Positions 1-8,621 are shown, counted from the first letter of the stretch. The stretch is 64,000 bases of DNA from Streptomyces violaceusniger Tu 4113 (GCF_000147815.2 NC_015957.1:6758001-6822000), one strand, 5' to 3'. Notes: generated from the letters alone by a model not told the origin. A program made the numbers and translations.

Positions 1-211
1 GTCTTTCCCACGGCTTCACTGCGTCCTCCCTTTGTCGCCGCCCCCGTTCGGAGTTGAACGGTTGACGGACCGGGGGAAGTATCGCTCTATCCATGTACGC
101 CACAACAGGTAGCAACATGTTCGTAAAGAGAATTTCCCAACGCACCCGGATCGGTCCCGCCGCTGACGTGCTAAGACGGTCTGCGGATCCCAATCGCCCC
201 AGGAGGCCACG

Positions 212-889
212 GTGTTGAACCGCCGTACGACGCTTCACACCGCATCCCTCGCGGCCGCCGTGGCGGCGGCCCTGGCACTCGTCCTGACCGGCTGTGACGC
301 GCAGAGCGGCGGCGGGGCCGACGCCGGAAAGGGCCAGGACGGGAAGCCCGCGGTGATCGCGCCGGGCAAGCCCGGCGAGGCGGCGAAGAAGCTGTCGGCC
401 GAGGAGGCGGCGAAGGCGGGGGACGACGACTCCCCCAACACGGCCGACCGCTCCTACGTCCGCATGATGATCGAGCACCATGCGCAGGCCCTGGTGATGA
501 CCGACCTCGCCACCGACCGGGCCGGGTCGGCGAAGGTCAAGCGGCTCGCGGAGCGCATCGCGGCCGGGCAGAAGCCGGAGATCGAGGCGATGCGCGGCTG
601 GCAGAAGACCAACGGCGGCGCTCCGAAGGGCGACGACAGCGCCCATGAGGGCCATGACGCGAAGATGCCGGGAATGGCCACCGCTGCCGAGCTCGAGCGG
701 CTGCGCGACGCCGAGGGCGCCGACTTCGACGCGCTCTTCCTCAAGCTGATGATCGCCCATCACCGGGGCGCGGTCTCCATGGCCACGGATGTGCTGGCCC
801 AGGGGAACAACATCCGGGTGGAGGAGATGGCGGGCGATGTGATCGCGCAGCAGAGCAGCGAGATCCGGCGGATGCTGCAGATGTCGTAG
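212..889 (+). CDS. DUF305 domain lipoprotein
   Basis: A 225-residue exported lipoprotein. The GTG start at 212 sits 5-6 bases behind AGGAGG. Residues 1-28 form a signal peptide ending in a lipobox (LVLTGC, lipidated Cys28), followed by a Gly/Ala/Lys-rich linker. The rest is a DUF305 (ferritin-like, four-helix) domain with its two internal halves visible: MMIEHHAQALVM (about residue 84) and LMIAHHRGAVSM (about residue 177). Each carries the paired His and a downstream Met typical of the family. DUF305 proteins are often linked to copper or other metal handling at the cell surface; the exact role here is inferred only from family membership. A His/Met-rich stretch (HEGHDAKMPGM) between the halves could bind metal. 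It stands alone, with no copper genes beside it in the window. Confidence 0.9.
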   Translation: MLNRRTTLHTASLAAAVAAALALVLTGCDAQSGGGADAGKGQDGKPAVIAPGKPGEAAKKLSAEEAAKAGDDDSPNTADRSYVRMMIEHHAQALVMTDLATDRAGSAKVKRLAERIAAGQKPEIEAMRGWQKTNGGAPKGDDSAHEGHDAKMPGMATAAELERLRDAEGADFDALFLKLMIAHHRGAVSMATDVLAQGNNIRVEEMAGDVIAQQSSEIRRMLQMS

Positions 890-925
890 GCGGATAGCAG
901 TAGGCAGATATTCGTAGGCGGCTCC

Positions 926-965
926 CGTACAGGGATGTAAAGGGACGTACAGGGGCGTACGGGGC
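926..965. repeat. Four tandem 10-bp repeats
   Basis: The spacer after the DUF305 gene holds four consecutive degenerate copies of a CGTACAGGGR decamer. The 10-bp period is close to one helical turn. No promoter or terminator hairpin is evident, so its role is unknown. Confidence 0.6.
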
Positions 966-1125
966 CGTCGGGCCGGGTCTCGTCGAGCCGGGCTCGCGGC
1001 GCGGTCGCGGGCCCGTGGACCGGTGGCCGGGAGGCGTCATCCGGGCCGGTCCCCCGGCGCGTAGTACCGGACACGGCGCCCCGCCGGGTGGGATGCTGGA
1101 GACATCCTGCGGAAGGGGCTCCTTC

Positions 1126-2469
1126 GTGCTTCGCGTCGCGGTCGTCGGATCCGGGCCGAGTGGGGTGTACGCCGCCCAAGCGCTCGTCCAGCAGCAGGCT
1201 GTCCCCGAGGTGTCGGTGCATGTGCTGGACCGGCTGCCCTGTCCGTACGGGCTGGTGCGCTACGGTGTCGCGCCCGACCACGAGAAGATCAAGTCGCTGC
1301 AGCACACGCTGCGCGCGGTCCTGGAGCATCCGCGGGTCAGCTTTCTCGGCCATGTGCATGTGGGCCCGCCCCCGCTGGTGCCCGAGCGGCTGCTGGAGCT
1401 CTACCACGCGGTGGTCTACTGCGTGGGGGCGGCGACCGACCGGCGGCTCGGCGTTCCCGGCGAGGAGATGGCGGGCAGCTTCTCCGCGACCGACTTCGTC
1501 TCCTGGTACAGCGCCCATCCCGACGCGACCGGCGACGCCTTCGCACTCGGGGCGGACTCCGCCGTCGTCGTCGGGGTGGGCAATGTCGCGGTGGACGTGG
1601 CGCGCATCCTGGCCCGCGGAGCGGAGGAGCTGCGGCCCACCGATGTGCCGCACGCCGCCCTCGGCGCGCTGTCCGAGAGCCGGGTCTCGGACATCCATAT
1701 GGTCGGCAGGCGCGGGCCGTCGCAGGCGAAGTTCACCACCAAGGAGCTGCGTGAACTGGGCTCGCTGACCGGCGCGGAGGTGCTGGTGCGCCCCGAGGAG
1801 CTGGCGCTGGACCCGGGGTACGAGGACCCCTCGGGGCTGCCGGCGGTCAACCGGCGCAATGTCGAGGTGCTGCGCGACTGGGCGCGGCGCCCGCCCGTGG
1901 GCCGGCCGCGCCGGATCCATCTGCGGTTCTTCCTGCGGCCGGTGGCGCTGCTTGGCGAGGGCGCGGTGCGTGCGGTGCGCTTCGAGCGGACCGCGCCGGA
2001 CGGGCGCGGCGGGGTGGCGGGCACCGGGGTTTTCGAGGACATCGAGGCGCCGCTGGTGCTGCGGTCGGTGGGCTATCGGGGTGTGCCGCTGCCGGGGCTG
2101 CCGTTCGACGAGGAGCGCGGCACGGTCCCCAACGCGGCGGGGCGGGTGCTGCGCGGCGGCGAGCCCTCGTCCGGGGAGTACGTGGCGGGGTGGATCAAGC
2201 GCGGGCCGACCGGAGTGATCGGCACCAACCGGCCGTGTGCGAAGGAGACCGTGGCCTCGCTGCTGGCCGACGCGGAGGCGCTCGCGGCCCGCCCGGTGGC
2301 GGCGGATCCGCTGCGGGCGCTGCGCGAGGCGGGGGTGGAGCCGGTGGAGTGGACCGGCTGGCTGCGGATCGAGGCGGCCGAGGAGGCGCTCGGGGCGGCG
2401 CTGGGGCGTACGAAGGTGAAGATTCCGGACTGGATGGGGCTGCTGGGCGCGGCGCGCGAGCAGGAGTGA
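1126..2469 (+). CDS. FprA-type ferredoxin--NADP+ reductase
   Basis: A 447-residue flavoprotein of the adrenodoxin-reductase/FprA family, which passes electrons between NADPH and ferredoxins that serve P450s and other redox enzymes. The N-terminal FAD dinucleotide fold shows GSGPSG at residues 8-13. The family signature CPYGLVRYGVAPDHEKIK follows, and the NADPH fold is VVGVGNVAVDVARIL. The C-terminal half has the family's WIKRGPTGVIGTNR stretch. I chose GTG 1126 because the protein then begins directly at the Rossmann strand (MLRVAVVGSG) with GGAAGGGG upstream; an open frame continues to 1015 but has no family similarity. Length is normal. It is monocistronic, with no ferredoxin gene adjacent; the P450 at 37 kb is a conceivable but unproven client. 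Confidence 0.93.
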   Translation: MLRVAVVGSGPSGVYAAQALVQQQAVPEVSVHVLDRLPCPYGLVRYGVAPDHEKIKSLQHTLRAVLEHPRVSFLGHVHVGPPPLVPERLLELYHAVVYCVGAATDRRLGVPGEEMAGSFSATDFVSWYSAHPDATGDAFALGADSAVVVGVGNVAVDVARILARGAEELRPTDVPHAALGALSESRVSDIHMVGRRGPSQAKFTTKELRELGSLTGAEVLVRPEELALDPGYEDPSGLPAVNRRNVEVLRDWARRPPVGRPRRIHLRFFLRPVALLGEGAVRAVRFERTAPDGRGGVAGTGVFEDIEAPLVLRSVGYRGVPLPGLPFDEERGTVPNAAGRVLRGGEPSSGEYVAGWIKRGPTGVIGTNRPCAKETVASLLADAEALAARPVAADPLRALREAGVEPVEWTGWLRIEAAEEALGAALGRTKVKIPDWMGLLGAAREQE

Positions 2470-2646
2470 ACCGGGCGGGGTGCTGGTCGGGCCCTGCCTG
2501 CGGTCCCCGGGTCGGCGCTGTCAGAGGGGTTGACACACGGCGGCAACGCCCCTGAAATCAACAGATTGTTGAAGCCTTCTACGGTTGCGTCACCTTGATC
2601 CGACGCCCATCCCGTCGCTCATCCTGTCGCCGCGCGAGGAGCCGCC

Positions 2647-4053
2647 ATGACGTCCGTACGTCCTCCCGTGTCCATACGCCATCCCGTGGACGAGGTGCCG
2701 CCGCCCGGCCGGCTCGCCGCCTTCGGACTGCAGCATGTGCTGGCCATGTACGCGGGCGCGGTGGCCGTGCCGCTGATCGTCGGTGGCACGATGAAGCTGT
2801 CCCCCGCCGATCTGGCGTATCTCATCAACGCCGATCTGCTGCTGTGCGGTATCGCCACGGTCCTGCAGTGCGTGGGGCTGTGGCGGTTCGGCGTCCGGCT
2901 GCCGATCATGCAGGGCTGCACCTTCGCGGCGGTCACCCCGATGGTGCTGATCGGCACCGAGGGCGGCGGGCTGCGCGCGATCTACGGTTCGGTGATCGTG
3001 GCCGGGGTGGCGATGATCCTGCTGGCGCCGGTCTTCGGGCGGCTGCTGCGGTTCTTCCCGCCGCTGGTGACCGGCACGGTGATACTGATCATCGGCCTGT
3101 CGCTGCTGCCGGTCGCGGGCAACTGGGCGGCGGGCGGCCAGGGCGCGGCGGACTTCGGCGCGCCGAAGAACCTGGGCCTGGCCGCCGGGGTGCTGGTCGT
3201 GGTCCTGGCCGTCCAGCGCTTCGCGCCCGGCTTCCTGAGCCGGGTCGCGGTGCTGGTGGGGATCGTGGCCGGGACGGCGGCCGCGATACCGCTGGGCTTC
3301 ACCGACTTCTCCGGGGTGGGCGATGCCGACTGGGTCGGCGTCTCCACCCCGTTCCATTTCGGCTCCCCCACGTTCGAGACGCCCGCCGTTGCGTCCATGC
3401 TGGTCGTCGCGCTGGTGACGATGGCCGAGACCACGGGCGACTTCATCGCGGTGGGCGAGATGACCGGGCGCCCGGTCGACCGGCGGCGGCTGGCGGACGG
3501 ACTGCGCGCGGACGGCACCGCGACCGTGCTCGGCGGGGTCTTCAACACCTTCCCGTACACCGCCTTCGCACAGAACGTCGGCCTGGTGGGGATGACCCGG
3601 GTGCGCAGCCGCTGGGTGGTGGCGGCCGCGGGCGGCATGCTGGTGCTGCTCGGGCTGGCCCCGAAGCTGGGCGCGGTGGTGGCCGCGATCCCGGCCCCGG
3701 TGCTGGGCGGGGCGGGTCTGGTGATGTTCGGTACGGTCGCGGCGAGCGGGCTGCGCACGCTGGCCGGGGTGGACTTCCGGGACAACCACAACCTCACCAT
3801 GGTCGCGGTGTCGGTCGCCGTGGGGCTGCTGCCGGTCGGCGTACCGGGGATCTACAAGGAGTTCCCGAACTGGTTCCAGACGGTGATGGACAGCGGGATC
3901 AGCGCCGGGTGCGTCACCGCGATCGCGCTCAATCTGCTCTTCAACCACCTGCCGGGCGGGCGGGCTTCAGCCCCGGTCGCCGCCGAGGCGCCCCTCCTGG
4001 AGGGCCGCGGCGGCGAGGACGCTGTCGAGCAGACCAGGGAACAGCGCGTCTAG
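2647..4053 (+). CDS. NCS2 family nucleobase:cation symporter (uracil/xanthine permease)
   Basis: A 468-residue inner-membrane permease of the nucleobase:cation symporter-2 (NAT) family, importing xanthine, uric acid or uracil with protons. About fourteen hydrophobic segments are visible. The NAT signature region reads FAQNVGLVGMTRVRSR, and the upstream TTGDFIAVGEMTGRPVD matches transmembrane 8 with its substrate-contacting acidic residue. The N-terminal FGLQHVLAMYAGAVAVPL is the family's first transmembrane helix with its characteristic Gln-His. The ATG at 2647 lies behind GAGGAGCC. The final 87 bases overlap, antisense, the 3' end of the ArsR gene on the other strand, so the two convergent genes share coding DNA. 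Substrate cannot be settled from sequence alone. Confidence 0.92.
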   Translation: MTSVRPPVSIRHPVDEVPPPGRLAAFGLQHVLAMYAGAVAVPLIVGGTMKLSPADLAYLINADLLLCGIATVLQCVGLWRFGVRLPIMQGCTFAAVTPMVLIGTEGGGLRAIYGSVIVAGVAMILLAPVFGRLLRFFPPLVTGTVILIIGLSLLPVAGNWAAGGQGAADFGAPKNLGLAAGVLVVVLAVQRFAPGFLSRVAVLVGIVAGTAAAIPLGFTDFSGVGDADWVGVSTPFHFGSPTFETPAVASMLVVALVTMAETTGDFIAVGEMTGRPVDRRRLADGLRADGTATVLGGVFNTFPYTAFAQNVGLVGMTRVRSRWVVAAAGGMLVLLGLAPKLGAVVAAIPAPVLGGAGLVMFGTVAASGLRTLAGVDFRDNHNLTMVAVSVAVGLLPVGVPGIYKEFPNWFQTVMDSGISAGCVTAIALNLLFNHLPGGRASAPVAAEAPLLEGRGGEDAVEQTREQRV

Positions 4054-4350
4054 GTCCTCCCGGCGCAGCGCGTTCATCTTGGCGGTGCCCCGGTAGATCT
4101 GGTGGATCACCCCGGATTCGCGCAGCACCCGGAAGTGGTGGGTGGTGGTGGACTTGCTGACCGGCAGGTCGATGACCGAGCAGGTCAGCTCGGCGGACTC
4201 CTCGGCGAGCGTCCGCACCACCCGCATCCGCATGGGGTCGGAGAGCGCGTGCAGCACATCCTCGAGGCGGATCGCCTCGCGCCGTGGGTGCTCCAGCGAG
4301 CGCCCCGTCGCCTGTGGCTGGGGCCCGGTCGACGTGGTCTGCGTCTGCAC
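3967..4350 (-). CDS. ArsR/SmtB-family transcriptional regulator
   Basis: A 127-residue winged-helix repressor. The HTH runs from about residue 30 to 100. LHALSDPMRMRVVRTLAE opens the domain, the recognition helix is in VSKSTTTHHFRVLRESG, and the wing is YRGTAKMNALR. The metal-binding ELCVCDL motif of classical ArsR is replaced by ELTCSVIDL, leaving a single cysteine (Cys57). A thiol or ligand switch is therefore more likely than arsenic sensing; this is inference. GTG at 4350 has AGGAGC behind it. It lies 91 bp downstream of the OYE gene on the same strand. A 24-bp palindrome in its own promoter recurs in the OYE promoter, arguing that it represses both itself and the OYE. Its 3' end overlaps the convergent permease by 87 bp. 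Confidence 0.9.
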   Translation of the reverse strand: MQTQTTSTGPQPQATGRSLEHPRREAIRLEDVLHALSDPMRMRVVRTLAEESAELTCSVIDLPVSKSTTTHHFRVLRESGVIHQIYRGTAKMNALRREDLDALFPGLLDSVLAAAALQEGRLGGDRG

Positions 4351-4385
4351 GGCTGCTCCTCATCGCCTCGTTCCGTGACCCCAGT

Positions 4386-4409
4386 GTAGTTTGACGATCG
4401 CCGTACTAC
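4386..4409. promoter_or_regulatory. Candidate ArsR operator in the arsR promoter
   Basis: An imperfect 24-bp palindrome with perfect outer arms GTAGT/ACTAC and inner core CGATCG (18 of 24 positions symmetric). On the minus strand TACACT (4382-4387), a plausible -10, overlaps its edge. Read in inverse orientation it matches the site at 5582-5605 in 22 of 24 positions. Confidence 0.7.
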
Positions 4410-4441
4410 TCCAGGCCAACAGGAACGGGGGCGATCCGGCT

Positions 4442-5521
4442 CTACCGGACCGCGCGGTGGTACTGGTCCGGGTTGCGCACCTGACCGCCCAGTTCGGTCG
4501 CCGCGCGGCGGGCGAAGTAGGGGTCCCGGAGCAGCTCGCGGCCCAGCAGGACGGCGTCCGCCTCACCGTTGGTGACGATCTTCTCGGCCTGCTCCGCCTC
4601 GGTGATCAGCCCGACCGCGGCCACCGGCAGCCCGGTCTCCCGGCGCACCCGCTCGGCGAACCGCACCTGGTAGCCCGGCCCCGTCGGAATGCGCACACCG
4701 GCGGCGTTGCCACCGCTGGAGACGTCGAGAAGGTCCACTCCATGGTCCTTCAGCAGGGCGGCGAGCCGGACGGTGTCCTCCGGGGTCCAGCCGTTCTCCT
4801 CCAGCCAGTCGGTGGCCGAGATACGGAAGAACAGCGGCAGGTCCTCCGGCCAGACCGCGCGGACCGCGTCGACGACCTCCAGGGCGAAGCGGACGCGGTT
4901 CTCGAAGGAGCCGCCATAGCCGTCGGTGCGGTGGTTGCTGTGCGGGGAGAGGAACTCGCCGATGAGGTAGCCATGGGCGCCATGGACCTCGGCCACCTCG
5001 AAACCGGCCGCGAGCGCGCGCCGGGCGGCGTCCGCGAACTGGCGGATGATCTCGCCGATCCGCTCCACGGACAGCTCGTCCGGCACCGGGTGACCCTCGT
5101 CGAACGGAATCGGGCTCGGCGCCAGCGTCCGCCAGCTCCCCTGGTCGGCATCGAGCGGCGCACCGCCCCTCCAGGGGGCGTCGGTGGACGCCTTACGGCC
5201 GGCATGGGCGAGCTGGATGCCCGGGACGGTGCCCTGTCCCTTGAGGAAGCCGACGAGCTTGCGGAACGCCTCGACCTGCGTGTCGTTCCAGATGCCGAGG
5301 TCTCCGGGGGTGATGCGGCCCTCGGGGGAGACGGCCGTCGCCTCGACCAGAATCAGCCCGGTGCCACCGGTGGCGCGGGCGCCGTAGTGGACGAAGTGCC
5401 AGTCGTGCGGCACCCCGGCGCCCTCGTCCCCATCCGCGCTGTACTGGCACATGGGCGACATCCAGAGGCGGTTGGGGATGGTCAGCGACCGCAGGGTGAA
5501 GGGCTCGAAGAGGGCACTCAT
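4442..5521 (-). CDS. Old yellow enzyme family NADH:flavin oxidoreductase (YqjM-like)
   Basis: A 359-residue FMN TIM-barrel ene-reductase of the thermophilic-like/YqjM class, which uses NAD(P)H to reduce activated C=C bonds such as enones, quinones and nitro compounds. The N-terminal MSPMCQYSA carries the cysteine that tunes FMN redox potential in this class. HAGRKAS gives an FMN/substrate contact. The substrate-binding pair is in EVHGAHGYLIGEFLSP, and the phosphate-binding end is NGEADAVLLGRELLRDPYF. ATG 5521 is chosen over an in-frame TTG three bases upstream; GGAG lies about 8 bases behind it. The gene is followed on the same strand by arsR, and both promoters share an operator, so expression is probably induced by an electrophile or oxidant. 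A catabolic substrate is not identifiable. Confidence 0.92.
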   Translation of the reverse strand: MSALFEPFTLRSLTIPNRLWMSPMCQYSADGDEGAGVPHDWHFVHYGARATGGTGLILVEATAVSPEGRITPGDLGIWNDTQVEAFRKLVGFLKGQGTVPGIQLAHAGRKASTDAPWRGGAPLDADQGSWRTLAPSPIPFDEGHPVPDELSVERIGEIIRQFADAARRALAAGFEVAEVHGAHGYLIGEFLSPHSNHRTDGYGGSFENRVRFALEVVDAVRAVWPEDLPLFFRISATDWLEENGWTPEDTVRLAALLKDHGVDLLDVSSGGNAAGVRIPTGPGYQVRFAERVRRETGLPVAAVGLITEAEQAEKIVTNGEADAVLLGRELLRDPYFARRAATELGGQVRNPDQYHRAVR

Positions 5522-5564
5522 CAACGTCTCCGTTTCTCCTCGCGGGGCCCGGCCGGACCGCGCG

Positions 5565-5605
5565 GTAGTACGGTAACCACCGTAGTACGACGATCGTCAA
5601 ATTAC
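5565..5605. promoter_or_regulatory. OYE promoter with ArsR-type operator
   Basis: Positions 5582-5605 repeat the arsR-promoter palindrome in inverse orientation; its core GACGATCGTC is a perfect dyad. A further half-site GTAGTACGG begins at 5565, 17 bp away. On the minus strand the operator contains TTGACG (5595-5600), a -35 candidate, with a weak TTACCG/TACCGT -10 at 5570-5576. A repressor bound here would cover the promoter of the OYE gene, whose start lies about 60 bp downstream. Confidence 0.7.
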
Positions 5606-5606
5606 G

Positions 5607-5887
5607 AAGCCCCTCGTACGAGCACCCCTGACTCCGGCGGCACGCACACCCATGACCTGCGGCGACGCGGACGCCCTCAGATAAATGCGGACGCGCTCCC
5701 TCCGGTTGTCAGTGGTCGGGTGCAGACTCTGTGATGCCGGACACATCGCCTTCCCCTCCACTGATCCGCTCGCCGCTTCCTTCTGATCCGCTCCCCGATT
5801 CCTTCGCCGTTCGTTCCGCCGTCCTCCCCGCACCCGCACCCGCACCCCCACCCGCACCCGCACCCGCAGTCCAAGGAGTGAGCCGTC
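5607..5887. other. Intergenic stretch with CACCCG microsatellite
   Basis: Between the OYE promoter and the BNR-repeat gene there is no convincing gene. The segment becomes C-rich and ends (5827-5867) in about six near-perfect tandem CACCCG/CCGCAC hexamers just before the ribosome site AAGGAGTG of the next gene. No clear -10/-35 could be assigned. Confidence 0.5.
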
Positions 5888-6976
5888 ATGAACGATGTCC
5901 TGCTCGCCGTCGGCACCCGCAAGGGTCTCTTCCTCGGCCGCCCCGGCGGCCAAGGGGGCTGGGATTTCACCGGCCCCCACTTCCCCATGCAGGCGGTGTA
6001 CTCCGTCGGCATCGACACCCGGGGCGACCGCCCCCGGCTGCTGGCCGGTGCGGACAGCTCGCACTGGGGCCCCTCGGTCTTCCGCTCCGACGACCTCGGG
6101 GGTAGCTGGCACGAGCCCGCCAAGCCCGCGGTGAAGTTCCCCGAGGGCACCGACACCTCGCTGGAGCGGGTGTGGCAGCTCCAGCCCGCCGGGCCCGACG
6201 AGCCGGGGGTGGTCTACGCGGGCACCCAGCCGGGCGCGCTGTTCCGCTCCGAGGACGGCGGGGAGACCTTCGCGTTCGTGCGCGGTTTGTGGGACCACCC
6301 GCAGCGGCCGGAGTGGGGCGAGGGGTTCGGCGGGCAGGCCGTGCATACGGTCGTCCCCGATCCGAGGGACCCGCGGGCGCTCATGGTCGCCGTGTCCTCC
6401 GGCGGGGTGTACCGCTCCGCGGACGGCGGGGAGAGCTGGGCACCGTCCAACAGCGGACTCAAGGCGGATTTCCTGCCGGATCAGTACCCGGAGTTCGGCC
6501 AGTGCGTCCACAAGGTCGCCCGGGACCCGGTCGACCTCGACCGGCTCTATCTGCAGAACCACGGCGGGGTGTACCGCAGCGACGACGGCGGGGCGCACTG
6601 GGCCGAGATCGGCAAGGACCTCCCGGCGGACTTCGGCTTCGCGGTCGCCGTCCATCCGCGCCGCAGCGGCGTCGCGTACGTCTTCCCGGTCAGCGACGGC
6701 TCGGACCGCTATCCCCCGGGCTACCGCTGCCGGGTGTTCCGCACCGAGGACGCGGGCGCCACCTGGGAGGAGCGCTCCGCCGGGATGCCGGACGAGCTGC
6801 ACTACGGGGTGGTGCTGAGGGACGCGCTGCGCACCGATGACGCCGACCCGGTCGGGGTCTACCTCGGCAATCGCAACGGCGAGGTGTACGCGAGCGCCGA
6901 CGAGGGCGAGAGCTGGCGGCAGATCGCCCGCCATCTCCCCGATGTGCTGTGCGTCCGGGCCGCCGTGATCGGCTGA
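5888..6976 (+). CDS. BNR/Asp-box repeat (sialidase-like) beta-propeller protein
   Basis: A 362-residue cytoplasmic beta-propeller. Several Asp-box motifs of the S-x-D-x-G-x-T/S-W type are plain: SDDLGGSW (about residue 63), SEDGGETF, SADGGESW, SDDGGAHW, TEDAGATW and SADEGESW. This is the pattern of the VPS10/sortilin-like exo-alpha-sialidase superfamily. There is no signal peptide, and the sialidase FRIP motif and catalytic Arg triad are not evident, so I do not call it a sialidase. Proteins of this size occur widely in actinomycetes with unknown function. ATG 5888 lies behind AAGGAGTGAGCC. It is followed by a 26-bp tandem repeat and then ung, with no sign of a functional link. Confidence 0.82.
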   Translation: MNDVLLAVGTRKGLFLGRPGGQGGWDFTGPHFPMQAVYSVGIDTRGDRPRLLAGADSSHWGPSVFRSDDLGGSWHEPAKPAVKFPEGTDTSLERVWQLQPAGPDEPGVVYAGTQPGALFRSEDGGETFAFVRGLWDHPQRPEWGEGFGGQAVHTVVPDPRDPRALMVAVSSGGVYRSADGGESWAPSNSGLKADFLPDQYPEFGQCVHKVARDPVDLDRLYLQNHGGVYRSDDGGAHWAEIGKDLPADFGFAVAVHPRRSGVAYVFPVSDGSDRYPPGYRCRVFRTEDAGATWEERSAGMPDELHYGVVLRDALRTDDADPVGVYLGNRNGEVYASADEGESWRQIARHLPDVLCVRAAVIG

Positions 6977-7041
6977 GAGCGATCGCGAGCGGGATCGGCT
7001 GAGAGTGATCGCGAGCGGGATCGGCTGAGAGTGATCGCGAG
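6969..7041. repeat. Tandem 26-bp repeat (2.8 copies)
   Basis: The unit begins CGGCTGAGAGYGATCGCGAG and starts at 6969, 6995 and 7021. Copies differ at one position (C/T at base 11), and the third is truncated. It overlaps the last codons and stop of the BNR gene, so each unit carries an in-frame TGA. It is likely a slippage product; it lies between the BNR gene and ung. Confidence 0.85.
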
Positions 7042-7082
7042 GCGGCACACGGCCACGCGCTGAGCCACTAGAGTGACGCGGT

Positions 7083-7760
7083 GTGGCAGCACGACCCTTG
7101 AATGAAATTGTGGAAGCGGGCTGGGCCAAGGCACTTGAGCCCGTCGAGGAACGCATCGCGGCGATGGGCGACTTCCTGCGGGCCGAGATCGCGGCAGGCC
7201 GTACCTATCTGCCCGCCGGGCCGAATGTGCTGCGCGCCTTCCAGCAGCCCTTCGACGAGGTGAAGGTGCTGATCGTGGGTCAGGACCCGTATCCGACACC
7301 CGGACACGCGGTGGGCCTCAGCTTCTCGGTGGCGCCCGAGGTCCGGCCGCTTCCCGGCAGCCTGGAGAACATCTACCGCGAGCTGCACACCGACCTCGGC
7401 CTGCCGCGCCCGTCCAACGGCGATCTGACGCCCTGGACCCAGCAGGGCGTCCTGCTGCTCAACAAGGCGCTCACCACGGCTCCGCGCCGGCCCGCCGCCC
7501 ACCGCGGCAAGGGCTGGGAGGACGTCACCGAGCAGGCCATCCGGGCGCTGGCCGGGCGCGGCCGCCCCCTGGTCTCCATCCTGTGGGGCCGCGACGCCCG
7601 CAACGTACGGCCGCTGCTGGGCGCCCTTCCGGCGGTCGAGTCCGCGCACCCCTCCCCCATGTCCGCCGACCGGGGGTTTTTCGGCTCACGTCCGTTCAGC
7701 CGCGCCAACGACCTGCTCGTACAGCAGGGGGCCCAACCCGTGGACTGGCGCCTTCCCTGA
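7083..7760 (+). CDS. ung: Family 1 uracil-DNA glycosylase
   Basis: A 225-residue DNA repair enzyme that excises uracil from DNA to start base-excision repair. Motif A is [17 protein letters not shown] with catalytic Asp68; most Ung enzymes have His after GQDPY where this has Pro, as in other actinobacterial versions. The middle [12 protein letters not shown] gives the uracil-binding Asn, and motif B HPSPMSA begins at His189, the second catalytic residue and DNA-intercalation loop. Length is standard. The GTG start at 7083 lacks a strong ribosome site, so an in-frame alternative nearby is possible. It appears to be transcribed alone after the tandem repeat. Confidence 0.95.
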   Translation: MAARPLNEIVEAGWAKALEPVEERIAAMGDFLRAEIAAGRTYLPAGPNVLRAFQQPFDEVKVLIVGQDPYPTPGHAVGLSFSVAPEVRPLPGSLENIYRELHTDLGLPRPSNGDLTPWTQQGVLLLNKALTTAPRRPAAHRGKGWEDVTEQAIRALAGRGRPLVSILWGRDARNVRPLLGALPAVESAHPSPMSADRGFFGSRPFSRANDLLVQQGAQPVDWRLP

Positions 7761-7799
7761 CCCCATCGTTCCAGGTGGGCGAGGGGTAGTCTGCCCGCC

Positions 7800-8621
7800 A
7801 TGACATCACATCCGAACACCCCTGCGGGCTGGTACGCGGACCCCCAGGGCACCCCGAACCAGCTCCGCTGGTGGGACGGTGCCCAGTGGACCGCGCATAC
7901 GCACCAGGGCCAGCCCGGCCAGGCCCCTCCGACGCAGGCCGCCCCGCCCAACCCCAACCCCGCCAGGGTCCAGCACCAGGTGCAGCGGCAGGCGCATGTG
8001 GGGCCCACGATGGGCGGCAGCGGCACGCTGTTCACCGAACCGGTGCTGGTGGTGAACCAGAAGGCCAAGCTGATCGAGCTCACCAATGAGTACAGCGTCT
8101 TCGACCAGCAGGGGCGCACTCTCGGTTCGGTGGTCCAGGTCGGCCAGAGCACGCTGAAGAAGGTCGCGCGGTTCGTCTCGAGCCTCGACCAGTTCATGAC
8201 GCACAAGCTGGAGATCCGCGACGCCAACGGGCAGCCGCATCTGGTGCTCACCCGGCCCGCGAAGTTCATCAAGTCCAAAGTGGTGGTGACCCGCCCGGAC
8301 GGGCAGCCGGTCGGCGAGATCGTCCAGCAGAACGTCATCGGCAAGATCAACTTCGGCATGCTGGTCAACGGCCAGCAGGTCGGGGCCATCAAGGCGGAGA
8401 ACTGGCGGGCCTGGAACTTCGCCATCGTCGACCACACGGACAGCGAGGTCGCCCGGATCACCAAGACCTTCGAGGGCCTGGCGAAGACGATGTTCACGAC
8501 GGCGGACAACTACGTACTGCAGATCCACCGCCAGCTCCCCGATCCGCTGCTGAGCCTGGTGATCGCCACGGCCCTGACCGTGGACACCGCGCTCAAGCAG
8601 GACTCGCGCGGATTGGGCTGA
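7800..8621 (+). CDS. DUF2510 / scramblase-like (LURP-one-related) protein
   Basis: A 273-residue two-part protein. Residues 8-32 form a DUF2510 module with the signature GWYADP...LRWWDGAQWT, a short Trp-rich motif found at the N-terminus of many actinobacterial membrane-associated proteins. A Gln/Pro-rich linker follows (about 33-75). The remainder (about 80-270) resembles the phospholipid-scramblase/LURP-one fold, a 12-strand barrel around a hydrophobic helix, seen here as VSSLDQFMTHKLEIRDANGQPHLVLTRPAKF and the C-terminal PDPLLSLVIATALTVDTAL, which would be the buried helix. True scramblase activity is unproven for bacterial members. It is followed after only 4 bases by the kinase gene, so the two are probably co-transcribed. 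Confidence 0.85.
   Translation: MTSHPNTPAGWYADPQGTPNQLRWWDGAQWTAHTHQGQPGQAPPTQAAPPNPNPARVQHQVQRQAHVGPTMGGSGTLFTEPVLVVNQKAKLIELTNEYSVFDQQGRTLGSVVQVGQSTLKKVARFVSSLDQFMTHKLEIRDANGQPHLVLTRPAKFIKSKVVVTRPDGQPVGEIVQQNVIGKINFGMLVNGQQVGAIKAENWRAWNFAIVDHTDSEVARITKTFEGLAKTMFTTADNYVLQIHRQLPDPLLSLVIATALTVDTALKQDSRGLG

Noticed and set aside
16..210. Small minus-strand frame upstream of the DUF305 gene
   Set aside because: No ribosome site or similarity; overlaps the promoter region of the DUF305 gene.
760..1920. Long open frame antisense to the FprA-type reductase
   Set aside because: High GC leaves stop-free antisense frames; codon bias, motifs and ribosome site all favour the plus-strand gene.
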